This document shows positions 48,513-64,000 of a stretch of 64,000 nt of DNA, in pieces. The DNA lies in NCBI GenBank assembly GCA_964035795.1, contig OZ038324.1, positions 2,749,128-2,813,127 of the forward strand. Reading direction: 5' to 3'. The notes under the pieces were generated by a model. The model had not been told where the DNA came from, made no database searches, and saw only the letters and a program-made list of their open reading frames with translations. This stretch comes from Pterobdella sp. o SKG-2022 (taxonomy: Eukaryota > Annelida > Clitellata > Hirudinida > Piscicolidae). Position numbers and translations under genes: made by a program. Numbering within the stretch: position 1 is the first letter of the stretch; every line of letters begins with the position of its first letter.

Positions 48513-50286
48513 TTATTTGAGGAAAGTTGGTGACTGGAGTTGATATGGTGGTTCGAAGTTTGGTTGGGATTGATGGTGAGAATTTGGTTGGGCGATATTT
48601 GGTTGTTTTGCAAATGGTTGTGTGGTGATTGGTCGTAGGTGTTCAGAAGGAGCTCGTAAGTCGTTTTTGATTGGTCCGTGTCGCAATGCCTGTTGGTTGG
48701 CATTTGTTTGACTATTATGAACTTAAAAATAAATAAAAAATGTGAATAATGTCTAAGAAAACTCAAATGAAAATAAAAATAAAACAAATAAATTCATGAA
48801 AAAAACTTGAATTGGAAAACCGAAAATTAGAAGCCAATATAAACGAAAAGATTAATAGTTCGACTAGGAAATGGAAGGTGACCTAGACTGGGTGTGCAGA
48901 GATTGCTGGAAAGAAGTGTTTTGCGGCAAGTTCTTGAGGAGCTCATCAGCCTTGGGAACTGATGGAAAAGAATTGCATGGATGAAATAGTGATTCAAAAT
49001 CGATTCAAAATTCATTTTAGGTCTTTTAAAAAAAATATGAAAAACTGAAATAAATCACAAAAACTAATATGAAACAAAAACTTTTTATGCTGATTTAAGC
49101 AAAAAATTCTGAAAATTGATCTACAAAAAGCAGTTGCTCAAACAAAAATTACTGTAACGCACAAGAAAAACGACTCTCAACCACACTGCTCGAACTATCG
49201 TTCAACTTTGGCACCATTTGATGAACGCACACAGGAGTGTTTGGCTCGAAATTTGAAGACACTGTCATGGCTTGAGTTTCTATTGCACTTGTCATCTTTG
49301 CTGCTTCAACTCCCACTGTGTTCACTGGGATTGAGAGAGGGTGGGAGAATGGTGAAGAATGTAATACTAATATACATATGTTTATTAAGAAATGATGAGA
49401 ATTATAATATTGTTACATATAGCAAACTGGCTTGAATGAAATTGCGTATTATGTGGTAAAAAAAATTTGAACATGATAAATAGTTAATAAAACGTGTTGA
49501 AAACAACAGTGAAGCTTTCTTCAATAACTCTATAACGCTTCTTGGGAGACTCACCTAGATTAACTATTGGTTGAATTTTTTATTATTTAATTCAAATATA
49601 AAAATATAAATATATTGTGAAGATTGCCAAAATGTTATAACCCTTTTGGAAACTTTTGAAAGTTTTGAGACGAGCCTGTTTGCAACACTGGCACAAGTAA
49701 CAACATAAAAATATGACAACCATCACCACCAACATCACCACAAACAGTCCCACCCCTGTAAACACCACCAAGATTGGGATTCTGGTAAAAAAGGATGGAT
49801 GAATGAAATATGTTTGAAAGAATTTATGGAGAGATAATGAATGAATGGAAGGATGAATTGATAGATGAGTGGATACATAGTTTGATAAAGACGAACGTGA
49901 TAAATGGATATCTTCATCGATAAATAGACGAATGGATAATCATATTAAAGTTGAAGATATAGACGTAAGGATAGATGAATGAGTGCATTGTTGAAACAAT
50001 TAAAGTGGCACCAACGTGACAGTGGACTGCTCATAAGCATTCACATCAAATCCTTCCGGTCCAAGATCTTTATCCTTATAAAACGGAAATGAATAACCGG
50101 AAGTAGTTGAAGCGGAAAAAGAAAAAGGAGCAAAGAGAGAGGGAGGAGGTGTGGGTTGAGGGCAGCAGAATCGTTCATGAGAATCACCGCAGCAGTATGT
50201 CTGGTCTGGAGATCCCCACTTGGGACACACGAAGCCATTGTTCCATTTGCCGTGCTTGTCACTGTAGCCTGAACACTGTTCGTAAC
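48513..50286 (-). CDS. Shisa-family single-pass membrane protein (5' exon missing)
   Basis: Shisa proteins are single-pass adaptors that retain or modulate receptors (Frizzled/FGF receptors, AMPA receptors). Exons 50286-50016, 49781-49642, 49324-49163, 48958-48883 and 48711-48513 join exactly in phase to about 280 residues. The first has the six-cysteine Shisa core (YEQCSGYSDKHGKW, NNGFVCPKW, TYCCGDSHERFCC) and a Pro/Ser-rich stalk. The second is the membrane helix IPILVVFTGVGLFVVMLVVM, followed by the typical juxtamembrane cysteines CCYLCQCCKQARLK. The rest is a polar tail rich in Gln, Asn and Pro, ending PPYQLQSPTFLK. The last exon is also open in a second frame, reachable through an internal acceptor at about 48,691. 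The signal-peptide exon must lie upstream of 50286 and was not found. Confidence 0.85.
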
Positions 50287-51073
50287 CTTTGTGTAGATGT
50301 GTGTGAGTAGAAAGAGATCTATTTAATAATTCTATCTGCCCATGATGATTTGACGTGTGTATCTAAAAGCTTGGTGTTTTTATTAAATTTTAAAAAGTAT
50401 GTTCTAGGGTTTTTCTGTTTTATCAATTGAAAAATAGTTACGAATTAAAAATACCGGTTTCATAAACTACCAAAAATATAAAACAAACCTCATGATTCAA
50501 ATATACCATATTTAATATATTAGAGCCTAAAGTTTTTGAAACATTATTATCAAGTACCCAACAGAGCACATGTATGAGGCATTTTATTTATTTTTTATAG
50601 GAGGAATCATAATACTCCTAACAAAGCTGTTAAAAAATTTGAATGCAAACTCTTATGATTCAAATGCATAGAGCCTTGATATACCTGATAGAATTCCATA
50701 CTTAAGTGCCGAAAAATCACCAAAACCAACAAAAACAAAAAAAAAACGATAAAAGCAACGAAAAAAAACAAAAAAAAAACCAAAAAAACAACAACAACAA
50801 AAACAACAATAATTCAATGTCAAAACTGTTAAAGATTTTTCTTCACAGTTTTCCAGGCATCTTTAATAGTTATGTTGCTATGTGTTTATGGGACTCGCAT
50901 AAAATTTCAACATATTTTATATTTGTGTTTGTGTGTATGCTTATGTGTGTGCGTTTGTGAGCTTTTAAATGTGACTTTGCGTCTCTGTACTTGTATTTAT
51001 GAATTTGTGGGTTTGAATTTGTGTGTGGATAAAAGTTTGTGTGAGTTTGTTTGTGTGAATGTATGTATGTATA

Positions 51074-51236
<163 letters not shown>

Positions 51237-53400
51237 TTGCTTGTGTGTGTAGATCTACATGTGTTTGGTCAGTGATAATAGTTTTAAAGATGGAGATAAG
51301 GTTTCAAACATACTGATAATGAGTAAATTAAATATCAAAAGATACATAACAACATAAAAAAAGATAAAAAAATATTTTTTACTTTGAAATAAATTATCAA
51401 AAAAATAATTTTAAATGACGAATCTTGATTAATTTTTAAAATGTCAAAATAAAAAAAAATGAAAACAAAAAGTAAAAGTACATTTAAAGTTATCATAAAA
51501 AAAAATTTATTTCAAAGTGTTCAAATAAAGACATTAAATTATTAAAAAAAAAGATTGGAAAGCACTGTAAAAAAATGAAACAAAATGGAATTAATGAAAC
51601 AAAGATGCGAAAACTGAGAAAGATAAAGGTGAAAAATTCGACAATAAATATGTATTACCTACTGAAAAGAGGATTTATAAATAACTCGAAATATTTTCTA
51701 CAAGTATTCAAGACGGCTTATCAATGATAAATTATGGTTAATAAAGTTCAAAAATGAAATTAAATGATATAAAAGTAGAAAGATAACATGGAATGAAGAT
51801 GTAAAATAGACGGTAAAACTTGATTTTGAGAAACAACAAAAAAAGAAAAAAATAAAAGTTGAAGCATAATTAACGATTGTATTTAAATAGCTTTTTAAAA
51901 AAATGTAAAAAAGATCAAAAACTTTTTAAACGTATATAAAAACAAATATGAACAAAAAATAAAAATAACTGAGACATGAACACCACTGGAAAACAATAAA
52001 AGCTTTTGGAAAATCATTATTATTCATTGTTATGCTGAGAACCAATGAAAGTTGATTAATATCTGTTTGAACGTGTATGTTTCAATTTGGCTTTAAATCA
52101 TTTGCATGGCAACCTTTAAGGATCAAGATGGGTGCCGAAAATATTGTATGTTCGTTTAGTTTGAAAGTTGAATTAGGTCAATTAAAAATGAACGGACAAA
52201 AAGTATGATAAAATAAAAGATATATATGGACAAACGATGAATGATTTTAAAATAGCGAAAAACAAAAACACAGTATTTATTAAATATAAATTTAAGATAA
52301 ATGAATATGAGCTCAAAAAAGATTGCGCAAACGGCTTATTAACCATAATCTGTCTTTATAGGAATCAGAGACCTGGCGAGAGATGAGTGCACAAACAAAT
52401 AAATACATTGCGGTTGAAATTAAAAATGAATAAATATAGCGGAGTTATGAATGATGAGCAATATAGAAACAGAAGAAAATACAAATGAAAGAAAAAATGA
52501 GTGTTTTAGAAGTGTTAATATTGATAACTAGAACAAAATATTATAGTATTAATAAAAAAGCTATATGGTGTAATATGAATAATAAAGATGTACAAAAGTA
52601 TAACAGATATATAATAAATAACCAAAAATATAAGGTTATCAAAAAAAATGAAAAAGAATGAGAATAACAATAAATAATTAAAAAAAAAACGAAATAAAAA
52701 TAAAAATAAGAATAATAATAATAAGGCTGCTTATTCATACGAGATCGAGATACTTACAACGTAGCATATAAAATTACACGTCTCTCAAATCCGACCTGGC
52801 TTTTTATGCTACTAATAATTTATTTATTTCATTATTTTTATTTTTCTTATTCAGTTTCCACTATTTTTAGTTTTTTATTTATGTTTTTTTTTCAATTATT
52901 TATTTGTTTGGTTTTTATTGGAATGTTGTTTAAAATGAATATTTTGAAAGCAATGTTATGTTTTGCGCAAACTTTACCGTTGTTTATGGAATTCGAGCTC
53001 AAATATAAAAATCAGATTCATTTATGTCGAGCGAAATTTACCATAAAAAGTCAACTGAAAACAATAAAAATTTTCTTATTAAAAATTTTATTTAAAAAAA
53101 TGGTTAATACAATAAATCTCATAAAAATAGAAAAAAACTTTGTAATGAATTATAAGAAATTATAAAATAATTTTAAACAATTATTAAAAAATTTTAAACA
53201 ATTATAAAAAAATTATCAAATAATTTAATCATGAAATTAAAAAATAATTCGCTAGATAAATAGAGATAAATAAGAAAAAAAAGGATATAATTGAAAAAAA
53301 GATCATAAAGAAAGAAGCTGGAGGAGATAAGACATTTAAGTACAAAAATAATGTTTCATTGCGCTATACAAATAATTTTTTTGTGTTTCAAATTCTTTTT

Positions 53401-53493
53401 TACACAATTAAAATAAATTTGAAATTTTTTTTACACAATTAAAATAAATTTGAAATTTTTTTTACACAATTAAAATGAATCTCTTTAATGTTA
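53401..53493. repeat. 31-bp tandem repeat, 3 copies
   Basis: Three copies of tacacaattaaaataaatt followed by tgaaa and a T run, starting at 53401, 53432 and 53463. The third diverges (aaaatgaat). Confidence 0.85.
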
Positions 53494-54117
53494 TCATGCT
53501 ATCTATTTTTTAGAGACATCGTAAGTATCTTCTATTTTACATTTCAGATTTTATTCTTCGGAAAATGAGGATTTCGAAGATACTTTATTTTATTATATTG
53601 ATATTTTAATAATTATATTGAGCAGAATTTATGAAATACTTGTGATGCTTAGGAAGTTTAAAACGATATTATAAAATTTTTTTAACTGGAGCACCCACCT
53701 TTGATATCGTATTGTTTATCCATCGATGTCAATTGAGCACATGTATTATCATAAGAAATATGAAATCAAGTGCGATTCAATGAGTTTGAAGTCTTAACAT
53801 GAATTGAATTAAATTATAAACTGAAGATAATTATGTATCAATTCTTCATATGTTCGATGAATCCTTTCGAGACTCGATGCGTGGTCGAGTGTTGCTTATA
53901 AAGAGATGGGCGCATGAGCATGAATGCAAATCTTTATTAATGTATCAAAGGTGTATAAAATCTTAACAGGGTTAATAATCTAAAACCAAGCAACGTTCAA
54001 CTGAGTATTGAAAGTTTTCATTAAAAACGGAAAAAAAACAAGTTCTCAACAAAAGCATTAATAGCAATGAAATGGTTAAAAAAAAAATGCAACAAAAAGG
54101 TCAAGTCATCACCCAGG

Positions 54118-64000
<9,883 letters not shown>

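Overview
The window is nuclear DNA of an invertebrate animal. Evidence: it is strongly A+T-rich; genes are split by GT-AG introns; a degenerate tRNA-derived SINE, a non-LTR retrotransposon fragment and long microsatellites are present; and there is an innexin. The innexin's first extracellular loop (CWCPAQFTDSHRDYADAICW) and its YYQWVP and NLFNEK motifs resemble lophotrochozoan/spiralian innexins, so a spiralian is my best guess. The phylum cannot be fixed from the sequence.

Layout. (1) 1-6292, minus: a Polycomb-group RING-finger (PCGF) gene whose last exon is a 4.8-kb uninterrupted reading frame that runs off the left edge. (2) 6772-8488, plus: an SLC16-type (monocarboxylate transporter) MFS gene. 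(3) 8694-10058, minus: an unrecognised Cys/Pro-rich coiled-coil protein. (4) 10513-17363, minus: SMG7, a nonsense-mediated decay factor. (5) 18170-25626, plus: a KMT2E/SETD5-type PHD-SET chromatin gene. (6) 26876-34525, minus: RanGAP1 in 16 exons, with a SINE, a LINE fragment and a 410-bp GGTA array in its introns. (7) 34.5-42.5 kb: mostly gene-poor. (8) 42538-43833, plus: a single-coding-exon innexin. (9) about 46.16-46.63 kb, plus: a decayed protein-isoaspartate methyltransferase copy. (10) 48513-50286, minus: a Shisa-family membrane adaptor (N-terminus not found). (11) 54118-64000, minus: a very long collagen that ends in a transmembrane helix and a cytoplasmic tail; its 5' end lies beyond the right edge.

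Exon models were built by eye from splice signals and family alignment recalled from knowledge. In almost every internal exon the phases add up exactly, which supports them strongly, but single boundaries may be off by a base or by a nearby alternative site. Two divergent gene pairs (PCGF/transporter and SMG7/KMT2E) share head-to-head promoters, each with a CCGCCATNTT (YY1-type) site.

The genes do not form one pathway. Two are chromatin regulators of the Polycomb and trithorax-related classes, two belong to mRNA decay and Ran transport, and four encode membrane or extracellular-matrix proteins. The most unusual items are the collagen with a C-terminal membrane anchor and the PCGF protein with a tail of more than 1,600 residues.
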